From NCBI GenBank assembly GCA_032718475.1, contig JAUCBJ010008372.1, positions 23,144 to 87,143 on the forward strand: a DNA stretch of 64,000 nucleotides, given 5' to 3'. Shown here piece after piece: positions 1-11,600 of this stretch. A model generated the notes under the pieces. It was not told where the DNA came from. It saw only the letters and a list, made by a program, of their open reading frames with translations, and did not search any database. How positions within the stretch are numbered: the stretch's first letter is position 1; each line of letters begins with the position of its first letter. Source of the stretch: Nemertoderma westbladi (taxonomy: Eukaryota; Xenacoelomorpha; Nemertodermatida; Nemertodermatidae). Made by a program: the position numbers and the translations under genes.

Positions 1-695
1 TAGCACCACATTTTGCACCCACTTCCGAAAAATACAAGTTTGAGATGTCTAGATCGAAAAATATATATTCCATTCAATTCAGAATAGCCATAAACCTCTA
101 AAACGCAAGAAATAAATTGTCACAAACAATTTTATCAATTGATTGGATTTTCAAAATTTTGTGCTAGCACCAAAATTTGCACCCACCACCGAAAAATACA
201 AGTTTGATACGCTTGGTGCAACTCGTATATATTTCATCGAAACCAGAACCCCAAAAAACCCCAATTGCGTAAAAAACAAGTTTCACACAATCAATTTACA
301 AAATTGACATATTTCAAAATTTGGTGCTGGCACCAAAAATTGGCACCCGCCGAAAAAAACAAGTTTGAAATTTCTAAATCAATTTATATGAATTCCATCC
401 AATTTCTAACTCCAAAAAACCGGTGTAAATCAATAATAGAGATGTTACAATTCATATTTAATGAAATGTAATTTTCAAAAAACGTCTCAAAAAAAGTGCC
501 AAAAGTAGGGTTAAAAAATGGTGCTATAACTCGAAAACTACCCAATATTTTTAAAAACGGTTTTTACTACTAGGAAGACAAAAGATGTTTAGGAAAAGTC
601 ATAAAATTTCAGATTGCCAACTGCGTTTGTTTCAGAATTATAATAAAAAAACCACGGGGGGGGGGGTCATATTGACCCCCCCGGGTTTAATAGGG
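1..695. mobile_element. Right part of a piggyBac-like non-autonomous element (copy 1, cut by the window edge)
   Basis: This stretch matches 7909-8600 almost base for base (offset 7908). Only a few substitutions and a longer G-run (11 against 8) separate them. It holds two and a half copies of the ~164-bp internal repeat, then a G-rich palindrome around GGGTCATATTGACCC, then the terminus TTTAATAGGG directly followed by the satellite's TTAA at 696-699. The satellite monomers just to its right have the same variant order as those right of copy 2 for about eight monomers. The pair therefore arose by duplication of element plus satellite, not by two insertions. The small open frame at 265-471 is repeat sequence and is not called as a gene. 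Confidence 0.75.
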
Positions 696-3600
696 TTAAC
701 AGTATCGCAGGTAGTTGTTTATATTAACAGTATACAGTATCGCGGGTAGTTGTTTATATTAACAGTATACAGTATCGCGGGTAGTTGTTTATATTAACAG
801 TACAGTATCGCGGGTAGTTGTTTATATTAACAGTATACACTATCGCGGGTAGTTGTTTATATTAACAGTATACAGTATCGTGGGTAGTGGTTTATATTAA
901 CAGTACAGTATCGCGGGTAGTTGTTTATATTAACAGTATACACTATCGCGGGTAGTTGTTTATATTAACAGTATACAGTATCGTGGGTAGTGGTTTATAT
1001 TAACAGTATACAGTATCGCTGGTAGTTGTTTATATTAACAGTATACAGTATCATGGGTAGTTGTTTATATTAACAGTATACAGTATCGCGGGTATTTGTT
1101 TATATTAACAGTATCGCTGGTAGTTGTTTATATTAACAGTATACAATATCATGGGTAGTTGTTTATATTAACAGTATAAAGTATCGCGAGTAGTAGTTTA
1201 TTATTAACAGTATACAGTATCATGGGTAGTTTTTTATATTAACAGTATACAGTATCGCGGGTAGTTGTTTATAGTAACACCATACAGTATCATGTATAGT
1301 TGTTTATATTAACAGTATACAGTATCGCGGGTAGTTGTTTATAGTAACAGCATACAGTATCATGGGTAGTTGTTTATATTAACAGTATACAGTATCATGG
1401 GTAGTTATTTATATTAACAGTATACAGTATCGCGGGTAGTTGTTTATATTAACAGTATACAGTATTGCGGGTAGTTGTTTATATTAACAGTATACAGTAT
1501 CATGGGTAGTTGTTTATATTAACAGTCTACAGTATCGCGGGTAGTTGTTTATAGTAACAGCATACAGTATCATGGGTAGTTGTTTATATTAACAGTATAC
1601 AGTATCATGGGTAGTTGTTTATATTAACAGTATACAGTATTGCGGGTATAGTTGTTTATATTAACAGTATCGCAGGTAGTTGTTTATATTAACAGTATCG
1701 CAGGTAGTTGTTTATATTAACAGTATACAGTATCGCGGGTAGTTGTTTATATTAACAGTATACAGTATCGTGGGTAGTTGTTTATATTAACAGTACAGTA
1801 TCGCGGGTAGTTGTTTATATTAACAGTATCGCGGGTAGTTGTTTATATTAACAGTATACAGTATCGTGGGTAGTGGTTTATATTAACAGTATCGCAGGTA
1901 GTTGTTTATATTAACAGTATTGCAGGTAGTTGTTTATATTAACAGTATCGCAGGTAGTTGTTTATATTAACAGTATACAGTATCGCGGGTAGTTGTTTAT
2001 ATTAACAGTATACAGTATCGTGGGTAGTTGTTTATATTAACAGTACAGTATCGCAGGTAGTTGTTTATATTAACAGTATCGCAGGTAGTTGTTTATATTA
2101 ACAGTATACAGTATCGCGGGTAGTTGTTTATATTAACAGTATACAGTATCGTGGGTAGTTGTTTATATTAACAGTACAGTATCGCAGGTAGTTGTTTATA
2201 TTAACAGTATCGCAGGTAGTTGTTTATATTAACAGTATACAGTATCGCGGGTAGTTGTTTATATTAACAGTATACAGTATCGCGGGTAGTTGTTTATATT
2301 AACAGTATATAGTATCGCGGGTAGTTGTTTATATTAACAGTATATAGTATCGCGGGTAGTTGTTTATATTAACAGTATATAGTATCGCGGGTAGTTGTTT
2401 ATATTAACAGTATATAGTATCGCGGGTAGTTGTTTATATTAACAGTATATAGTATCGCGGGTAGTTGTTTATATTAACAGTATACAGTATCGCGGGTAGT
2501 TGTTTATATTAACAGTATACAGTATCGCGGGTAGTTGTTTATATTAACAATATACAGTATCGCGGGCAGTTGTTTATATTAACAGTATACAGTATCGCGG
2601 GTAGTTGTTTATATTAACAGTATACAGTATCGCGGGTACAGTAGTTGTTTATATTAACAGTATACAGTATCGCGGGTAGTTGTTTATATTAACAGTATAC
2701 AGTATCGTGGGTAGTTGTTTATATCAACAGTACAGTATCGCGGGTAGTTGTTTATATTAACAGTATACAGTATCGCGGGTAGTTGTTTATATTAACAGTA
2801 TACAGTATCGCGGGTAGTTGTTTATATTAACAGTATACAGTATCGTGGGTAGTGGTTTATACTAACAGTATCGCAGGTAGTTGTTTATATTAACAGTATC
2901 GCAGGTAGTTGTTTATATTAACAGTATCGCAGGTAGTTGTTTATATTAACAGTATACAGTATCGCGGGTAGTTGCTTATATTAACAGTATACAGTATCGT
3001 GGGTAGTTGTTTATATTAACAGTACAGTATCACGGGTAGTTGTTTATATTAACAGTATCGCGGGTAGTTGTTTATATTAACAGTATAAAGTATCGTGGGT
3101 AGTGGTTTATATTAACAGTATCGCAGGTAGTTGTTTATATTAAAAGTATACAGTATCGCGGGTAGTTGTTTATATTAACAGTATACAATATCGCAGGTAG
3201 TTGTTTATATTAACAGTATCACAGGTAGTTGTTTATATTAACAGTATACAGTATCGTGGGTAGTTGTTTATATTAACAGTACAGTATCGCAGGTAGTTGT
3301 TTATATTAACAGTATCGCAGGTAGTTGTTTATATTAACAGTATACAGTATAGCGGGTAGTTGTATATATTAACAGTATACAGTATCACGGGTAGTTGTTT
3401 ATATTAACAGTACAGTATCGCGGGTAGTTGTTTATATTAACAGTATACACTATCGCGGGTAGTTGTTTATATTAACAGTACAGTATCGCGGGTAGTTGTA
3501 TATATTAACAGTATCGCGGGTAGTTGTTTATATTAACAGTATACAGTATCGTGGGTAGTGGTTTATATTAACAGTATCGCAGGTAGTTGTTTATATTAAC

Positions 3601-6600
3601 AGTATACAGTATCGCGGGTAGTTGTTTATATTAACAGTATACAGTATCGCAGGTAGTTGTTTATATTAACAGTATCGCAGGTAGTTGTTTATATTAACAG
3701 TATACAGTATCGCGGGTAGTTGTTTATATTAACAGTATACACTATCGCGGGTAGTTGTTTATATTAACAGTACAGTATCGCGGGTAGTTGTATATATTAA
3801 CAGTATCGCGGGTAGTTGTTTATATTAACAGTACAGTATCGCAGGTAGTTGTTTATATTAACAGTATTGCAGGTAGTTGTTTATATTAACATTATACAGT
3901 ATCGCGGGTAGTTGTTTATATTAACAGTATACAGTATTGTGGGTAGTTGTTTATATTAACAGTACAGTATCGCAGGTAGTTGTTTATATTAACAGTATTG
4001 CAGGTAGTTGTTTATATTAACAGTATACAGTATCGCGGGTAGTTGTTTATATTAACAGTATACAGTATCGCGGGTAGTTGTTTATAGTAACACCATACAG
4101 TATCATGTATAGTTGTTTATATTAACAGTATACAGTATCGCGGGTAGTTGTTTATAGTAACAGCATACAGTATCATGGGTAGTTGTTTATATTAACAGTA
4201 TACAGTATCATGGGTAGTTATTTATATTAACAGTATACAGTATCGCGGGTAGTTGTTTATATTAACAGTATACAGTATTGCGGGTAGTTGTTTATATTAA
4301 CAGTATACAGTATCATGGGTAGTTGTTTATATTAACAGTCTACAGTATCGCGGGTAGTTGTTTATAGTAACAGCATACAGTATCATGGGTAGTTGTTTAT
4401 ATTAACAGTATACAGTATCATGGGTAGTTGTTTATATTAACAGTATACAGTATTGCGGGTATAGTTGTTTATATTAACAGTATCACAGGTAGTTGTTTAT
4501 ATTAACAGTATCGCAGGTAGTTGATTATATTAACAGTATACAGTATCGCGGGTAGTTGTTTATATTAACAGTATACAGTATCGTGGGTAGTTGTTTATAT
4601 TAACAGTACAGTATCGCGGGTAGTTGTTTATATTAACAGTATCGCGGGTAGTTGTTTATATTAACAGTATACAGTATCGTGGGTAGTGGTTTATATTAAC
4701 AGTATCGCAGGTAGTTGTTTATATTAACAGTATTGCAGGTAGTTGTTTATATTAACAGTATCGCAGGTAGTTGTTTATATTAACAGTATACAGTATCGCG
4801 GGTAGTTGTTTATATTAACAGTATACAGTATCGTGGGTAGTTGTTTATATTAACAGTACAGTATCGCAGGTAGTTGTTTATATTAACAGTATCGCAGGTA
4901 GTTGTTTATATTAACAGTATACAGTATCGCGGGTAGTTGTTTATATTAACAGTATACAGTATCGTGGGTAGTTGTTTATATTAACAGTACAGTATCGCAG
5001 GTAGTTGTTTATATTAACAGTATCGCAGGTAGTTGTTTATATTAACAGTATACAGTATCGCGGGTAGTTGTTTATATTAACAGTATACAGTATCGCGGGT
5101 AGTTGTTTATATTAACAGTATATAGTATCGCGGGTAGTTGTTTATATTAACAGTATATAGTATCGCGGGTAGTTGTTTATATTAACAGTATATAGTATCG
5201 CGGGTAGTTGTTTATATTAACAGTATATAGTATCGCGGGTAGTTGTTTATATTAACAGTATATAGTATCGCGGGTAGTTGTTTATATTAACAGTATACAG
5301 TATCGCGGGTAGTTGTTTATATTAACAGTATACAGTATCGCGGGTAGTTGTTTATATTAACAGTATACAGTATCGCGGGTAGTTGTTTATATTAACAGTA
5401 TACAGTATCGCGGGTAGTTGTTTATATTAACAGTATACAGTATCGCGGGTACAGTAGTTGTTTATATTAACAGTATACAGTATCGCGGGTAGTTGTTTAT
5501 ATTAACAGTATACAGTATCGTGGGTAGTTGTTTATATCAACAGTACAGTATCGCGGGTAGTTGTTTATATTAACAGTATACAGTATCGCGGGTAGTTGTT
5601 TATATTAACAGTATACAGTATCGCGGGTAGTTGTTTATATTAACAGTATACAGTATCGTGGGTAGTGGTTTATACTAACAGTATCGCAGGTAGTTGTTTA
5701 TATTAACAGTATCGCAGGTAGTTGTTTATATTAACAGTATCGCAGGTAGTTGTTTATATTAACAGTATACAGTATCGCGGGTAGTTGCTTATATTAACAG
5801 TATACAGTATCGTGGGTAGTTGTTTATATTAACAGTACAGTATCACGGGTAGTTGTTTATATTAACAGTATCGCGGGTAGTTGTTTATATTAACAGTATA
5901 AAGTATCGTGGGTAGTGGTTTATATTAACAGTATCGCAGGTAGTTGTTTATATTAAAAGTATACAGTATCGCGGGTAGTTGTTTATATTAACAGTATACA
6001 ATATCGCAGGTAGTTGTTTATATTAACAGTATCACAGGTAGTTGTTTATATTAACAGTATACAGTATCGCGGGTAGTTGTTTATATTAACAGTATACAGT
6101 ATCGTGGGTAGTTGTTTATATTAACAGTACAGTATCGCAGGTAGTTGTTTATATTAACAGTATCGCAGGTAGTTGTTTATATTAACAGTATACAGTATAG
6201 CGGGTAGTTGTATATATTAACAGTATACAGTATCACGGGTAGTTGTTTATATTAACAGTACAGTATCGCGGGTAGTTGTTTATATTAACAGTATACACTA
6301 TCGCGGGTAGTTGTTTATATTAACAGTACAGTATCGCGGGTAGTTGTATATATTAACAGTATCGCGGGTAGTTGTTTATATTAACAGTATACAGTATCGT
6401 GGGTAGTGGTTTATATTAACAGTATCGCAGGTAGTTGTTTATATTAACAGTATACAGTATCGCAGGTAGTTGTTTATATTAACAGTATACAGTATCGCAG
6501 GTAGTTGTTTATAATAACAGTATCGCAGGTAGTTGTTTATATTAACAGTATACAGTATCGCGGGTAGTTGTTTATATTAACAGTATACACTATCGCGGGT

Positions 6601-7041
6601 AGTTGTTTATATTAACAGTACAGTATCGCGGGTAGTTGTATATATTAACAGTATCGCGGGTAGTTGTTTATATTAACAGTACAGTATCGCAGGTAGTTGT
6701 TTATATTAACAGTATTGCAGGTAGTTGTTTATATTAACATTATACAGTATCGCGGGTTGTTGTTTATATTAACAGTATACAGTATTGCGGGTAGTTGTTT
6801 ATATTAACAGTACAGTATCGCAGGTAGTTGTTTATATTAACAGTATTGCAGGTAGTTGTTTATATTAACAGTATACAGTATCGCGGGTAGTTGTTTATAT
6901 TAACAGTATACAGTATCGCAGGTAGTTGTTTATATTAACAGTATACAGTATCGCGGGTAGTTGTTTATATTAACAGTATACAGTATCGTGGGTAGTTGTT
7001 TATATTAACAGTACAGTATCGCAGGTAGTTGTTTATATTAA
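696..7041. repeat. 35-bp satellite array, block 1
   Basis: Tandem monomers read TTAACAGTATACAGTATCG followed by CGGGTAGTTGTTTATA (35 bp). Two shorter forms recur: 33 bp (CAGTACAG for CAGTATACAG) and 28 bp (a 7-bp TATACAG-type unit lost). Point variants include cgtggg, cgcagg, catggg, agtggttt and atagtaac. The block is interrupted on its right by the element at 7042 and resumes at 8601, so blocks 1 and 2 are one array. There is no gene in it. Confidence 0.95.
1265..6900. repeat. Two head-to-tail copies of a ~2.81-kb higher-order unit in satellite block 1
   Basis: Rare variants mark a duplication. The catgtatag variant lies at 1291 and 4104, and the gggtacagtagttg variant at 2635 and 5448, both with an offset of 2813 bp. 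Further right, the agcgggtagttgtatata variant lies at 3351 and 6199, an offset of 2848, so the second copy gained exactly one 35-bp monomer. The copies are otherwise close to identical. This points to one recent segmental duplication, probably by unequal exchange. Confidence 0.85.
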
Positions 7042-8600
7042 CCCTATTAGTACCGGGCTATAAAATGTTGTACAAATACCGGGGAGGGGTCATATTGACC
7101 CCCCCCCCCCTCTAAAATCTACAAATTTTTACGAAAACGTCTGATTTTTTGTTTGTACGTAGGTATCACAAGTCAGGATCCATCCGACCGAAAAAAAAAA
7201 TTTTCGAAAAAATGTACTGGGGTGGTTATATTGCAGCACCAAAATTACAAGTAGTGCACAATTTTCAGAAAATTTGAAACTTACATTTTTCGTCTAATTG
7301 TTTTTCAATACAGGTTTTCTGGGGCGCAAAATACATTGGAAAATATTTAAAAATGATTTGATTACTATAAGTGGCTGTTTAGTCCTCTCTGCGTCGGAAA
7401 AAAATGAAATAAACAAGTAACCAGCACTTTTCAGTTAGAACACAAAATTTTTAATTCACTTATACGATGCTATAAATTCACATTTTCAGGCTTTCTAGGG
7501 CGCTGATTCTAATGGAATACATTTCTAAAATGCCCCATCATTGCTACTTGTATTTTTCGACGTAATTTTGCAAATTTTGGTGCTAGGACCAAATTTCGTA
7601 CCCATCACCAAAAAGTAAAAGTTTGCGATGTCCAGTGCTGTTTTTATAGATTCCATCGGATTCAGGACCCTCATAAACCCGTATAACGCAATAAACAAGA
7701 TGATACTATCTACTGATCAATTTGCTTATTTTCCAAAATTTGGTGCTGGCACAACAATTTTCACCCACCGGCGCAAAATACAAGTTTGAAAACTCTCATG
7801 AAATTTTTACTGATTCCATTGAATTCAGAACCCTCACAAACCCGTATAACACAAGAAACAAGGTGACACAATCAATTTATATATTTGATGGTTTTCAAAA
7901 TTTGGTGCTAGCACCACATTTTGCACCCACTTCCGAAAAATACAAGTTTGAGATGTCTAGATCGAAAAATATATATTCCATTCAATTCAGAATAGCCATA
8001 AACCTCTAAAACGCAAGAAATAAATTGTCACAAACAATTTTATCAATTGAATGGATTTTCAAAATTTTGTGCTAGCACCAAAATTTGCACCCACCACCGA
8101 AAAATACAAGTTTGATACGCTTGGTGCAACTCGTATATATTTCATCGAAACCAGAACCCCAAAAAACCCCAATTGCGTAAAAAACAAGTTTCACACAATC
8201 AATTTACAAAATTGACATATTTCAAAATTTGGTGCTGGCACCAAAAATTGGCACCCGCCGAAAAAAACAAGTTTGAAATTTCTAAATCAATTTATATGAA
8301 TTCCATCCAATTTCTAACTCCAAAAAACCGGTGTAAATCAATAATAGAGATGTTACAATTCATATTTAATGAAATGTAATTTTCAAAAAACGTCTCAAAA
8401 AAAGTGCCAAAAGTAGGGTTAAAAAAGGGTGCTATAACTCGAAAACTACCCAATATTTTTAAAAACGGTTTTTACTACTAGGAAGACAAAAGATGTTTAG
8501 GAAAAGTCATAAAATTTCAGATTCCCAACTGCGTTTGTTTCAGAATTATAATAAAAAAACCACGGGGGGGGTCATATTGACCCCCCCGGGTTTAATAGGG
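7042..8600. mobile_element. Complete piggyBac-like non-autonomous element (MITE), 1559 bp, in satellite
   Basis: TTAA occurs at both edges (7038-7041 and 8601-8604), and the satellite monomer broken on the left resumes on the right. The ends are inverted: CCCTATTAGTACCGGG on the left and, read from the right end inward, CCCTATTAAACCCGGG. Each terminus carries the same G-rich palindrome (GGGGTCATATTGACCCC) just inside. TTAA target duplication plus CCCT-starting termini is the signature of the piggyBac superfamily (established knowledge). No transposase frame is present, so it would need a transposase from elsewhere. The frames at 7722-8009 and 8173-8379 are internal repeat sequence. Confidence 0.8.
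7576..8395. repeat. Five ~164-bp tandem repeats inside the piggyBac-like element
   Basis: The palindrome-like start GGTGCTRGCACC recurs at 7576, 7742, 7905, 8069 and 8232 (spacings 166, 163, 164, 163). It is followed each time by a caccca..cgaaaaatacaagtttga segment. Copies are diverged, older than the near-identical element pair. The same units occupy 1-480 in the partial copy. Confidence 0.8.
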
Positions 8601-11600
8601 TTAACAGTATCGCAGGTAGTTGTTTATATTAACAGTATACAGTATCGCGGGTAGTTGTTTATATTAACAGTATACAGTATCGCGGGTAGTTGTTTATATT
8701 AACAGTACAGTATCGCGGGTAGTTGTTTATATTAACAGTATACACTATCGCGGGTAGTTGTTTATATTAACAGTATACAGTATCGTGGGTAGTGGTTTAT
8801 ATTAACAGTACAGTATCGCGGGTAGTTGTTTATATTAACAGTATACACTATCGCGGGTAGTTGTTTATATTAACAGTATACAGTATCGTGGGTAGTGGTT
8901 TATATTAACAGTATCGCAGGTAGTTGTTTATATTAACAGTATCGCAGGTAGTTGTTTATATTAACAGTATCGCAGGTAGTTGTTTATATTAACAGTATAC
9001 AGTATCGCGGGTAGTTGTTTATATTAACAGTATACAGTATCGTGGATAGTTGTTTATATTAACAGTACAGTATCGCGGGTAGTTGTTTATATTAACAGTA
9101 TACAGTATCGCGGGTAGTTGTTTATATTAACAGTATACAGTATCGCGGGTAGTTGTTTATATTAACAGTATACACTATCGCGGGTAGTTGTTTATATTAA
9201 CAGTACAGTATCGCGGGTAGTTGTTTATATTAACAGTATCGCGGGTAGTTGTTTATATTAACAGTATACAGTATCGTGGGTAGTGGTTTATATTAACAGT
9301 ATCGCAGGTAGTTGTTTATATTAACAGTATACAGTATCGCGGGTAGTTGTTTATATTAACAGTATACAGTATCGCAGGTAGTTGTTTATATTAACAGTAT
9401 CGCAGGTAGTTGTTTATATTAACAGTATACAGTATCGCGGGTAGTTGTTTATATTAACAGTATACAGTATCGTGGGTAGTTGTTTATATTAACAGTACAG
9501 TATCGCGGGTAGTTGTTTATATTAACAGTATACACTATCGCGGGTAGTTGTTTATATTAACAGTATACAGTATCGTGGGTAGTGGTTTATATTAACAGTA
9601 TCGCAGGTAGTTGTTTATATTAACAGTATCGCAAGTAGTTGTTTATATTAACAGTATCGCAGGTAGTTGTTTATATTAACAGTATACAGTATCGCGGGTA
9701 GTTGTTTATATTAACAGTATACAGTATCGTGGGTAGTTGTTTATATTAACAGTACAGTATCGCGGGTAGTTGTTTATATTAACAGTATACAGTATCGCGG
9801 GTAGTTGTTTATATTAACAGTATACAGTATCGCGGGTAGTTGTTTATATTAACAGTATACAGTATCGCGGGTAGTTGTTTATATTAACAGTATACAGTAT
9901 CGCGGGTAGTTGTTTATATTAACAGTACAGTATCGCGGGTAGTTGTTTATATTAACAGTATACAGTATCGTGGGTAGTTGTTTATATTAACAGTATACAG
10001 TATCGCGGGTAGTTGTTTATAGTAACAGTATACAATATCGTGGGTAGTTGTTTATATTAACAGTATACAGTATCGCGGGTAATTGTTTATAGTAACAGTA
10101 CAGTATCGTGGGTAATTGTTTATATTAACAGTACAGTATCGCGGGTAGTTGTTTATAGTAACAGTATACAGTATCGCGGGTAGTTGTTTATATTAACAGT
10201 ATACAGTATCGCGGGTAGTTGTTTATAGTAACAGTACAGTATCGCGGGTAGTTGTTTATATTAACAGTATACAGTATCGTGGGTAGTTGTTTATATTAAC
10301 AGTATACAGTATCGCGGGTAGTTGTTTATAGTAACAGTATACAGTATCGTGGGTAGTTGTTTATATTAACAGTATACAGTATCGCGGGTAGTTGTTTATA
10401 TTAACAGCATACAGTATCGTGGGTAGTTGTTTATATTAACAGTATACAGTATCGCGGGTAGTTGTTTATATTAACAGCATACAGTATCGTGGGTAGTTGT
10501 TTATATTAACAGTATACAGTATCGTGGGTAGTTGTTTATATTAACAGTACAGTATCGCGGGTAGTTGTTTATAGTAACAGTATACAGTATCGTGGGTAGT
10601 TGTTTATATTAACAGTATACAGTATCGCGGGTAGTTGTTTATATTAACAGTATACAGTATCGCGGGTAGTTGTTTATATTAACAGTATACAGTATCGCGG
10701 GTAGTTGTTTATATTAACAGTACAGTATCGCGGGTAGTTGTTTATAGTAACAGTATACAGTATCGTGGGTAGTTGTTTATATTAACAGTATACAGTATCG
10801 CGGGTAGTTGTTTATATTAACAGTACAGTATCGCGGGTAGTTGTTTATAGTAACAGTATACAGTATCGTGGGTAGTTGTTTATATTAACAGTATACAGTA
10901 TCGCGGGTAGTTGTTTATATTAACAGTACAGTATCGCGGGTAGTTGTTTATAGTAACAGTATACAGTATCGCGGGTAGTTGTTTATATTAACAGTATACA
11001 GTATCGTGGGTAGTTGTTTATATTAACAGTACAGTATCGCGGGTAGTTGTGTATAGTAACAGTATATGTACAGTATCGTGGGTAGTTGTTTATATTAACA
11101 GTATACACTATCGCGGGTAGTAGTTTATATTAACAGTATACACTATCGCGGGTAGTTGTTTATATTAACAGTATACAGTATCGTGGGTAGTCGTTTATAT
11201 TAACAGTACAGTATTGCGGGTAGTTGTTTATATTAACAGTATACAGTATCGCGGGTAGTTGTTTATATTAACAGTATACAGTATCGTGGGTAGTTGTTTA
11301 TATTAACAGTACAGTATCGCGGGTAGTTGTTTATAGTAACAGTATACAGTATCGTGGGTATTTGTTTATATTAACAGTATACAGTATCGCGGGTAGTTGT
11401 TTATATTAACAGTACAGTATCGCGGGTAGTTGTTTATATTAACAGTATACACTATCGCGGGTAGTTTTTTATATTAACAGTATACAGTATCGTGGGTAGT
11501 GGTTTATATTAACAGTATCGCAGGTAGTTGTTTATATTAACAGTATCGCAGGTAGTTGTTTATATTAACAGTATCGCAGGTAGTTGTTTATATTAACAGT

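Noticed and set aside
265-471. 68-residue frame, duplicated at 8173-8379
   Set aside because: It lies inside the 164-bp repeats of a non-autonomous element. Identity between copies comes from recent duplication, not selection.
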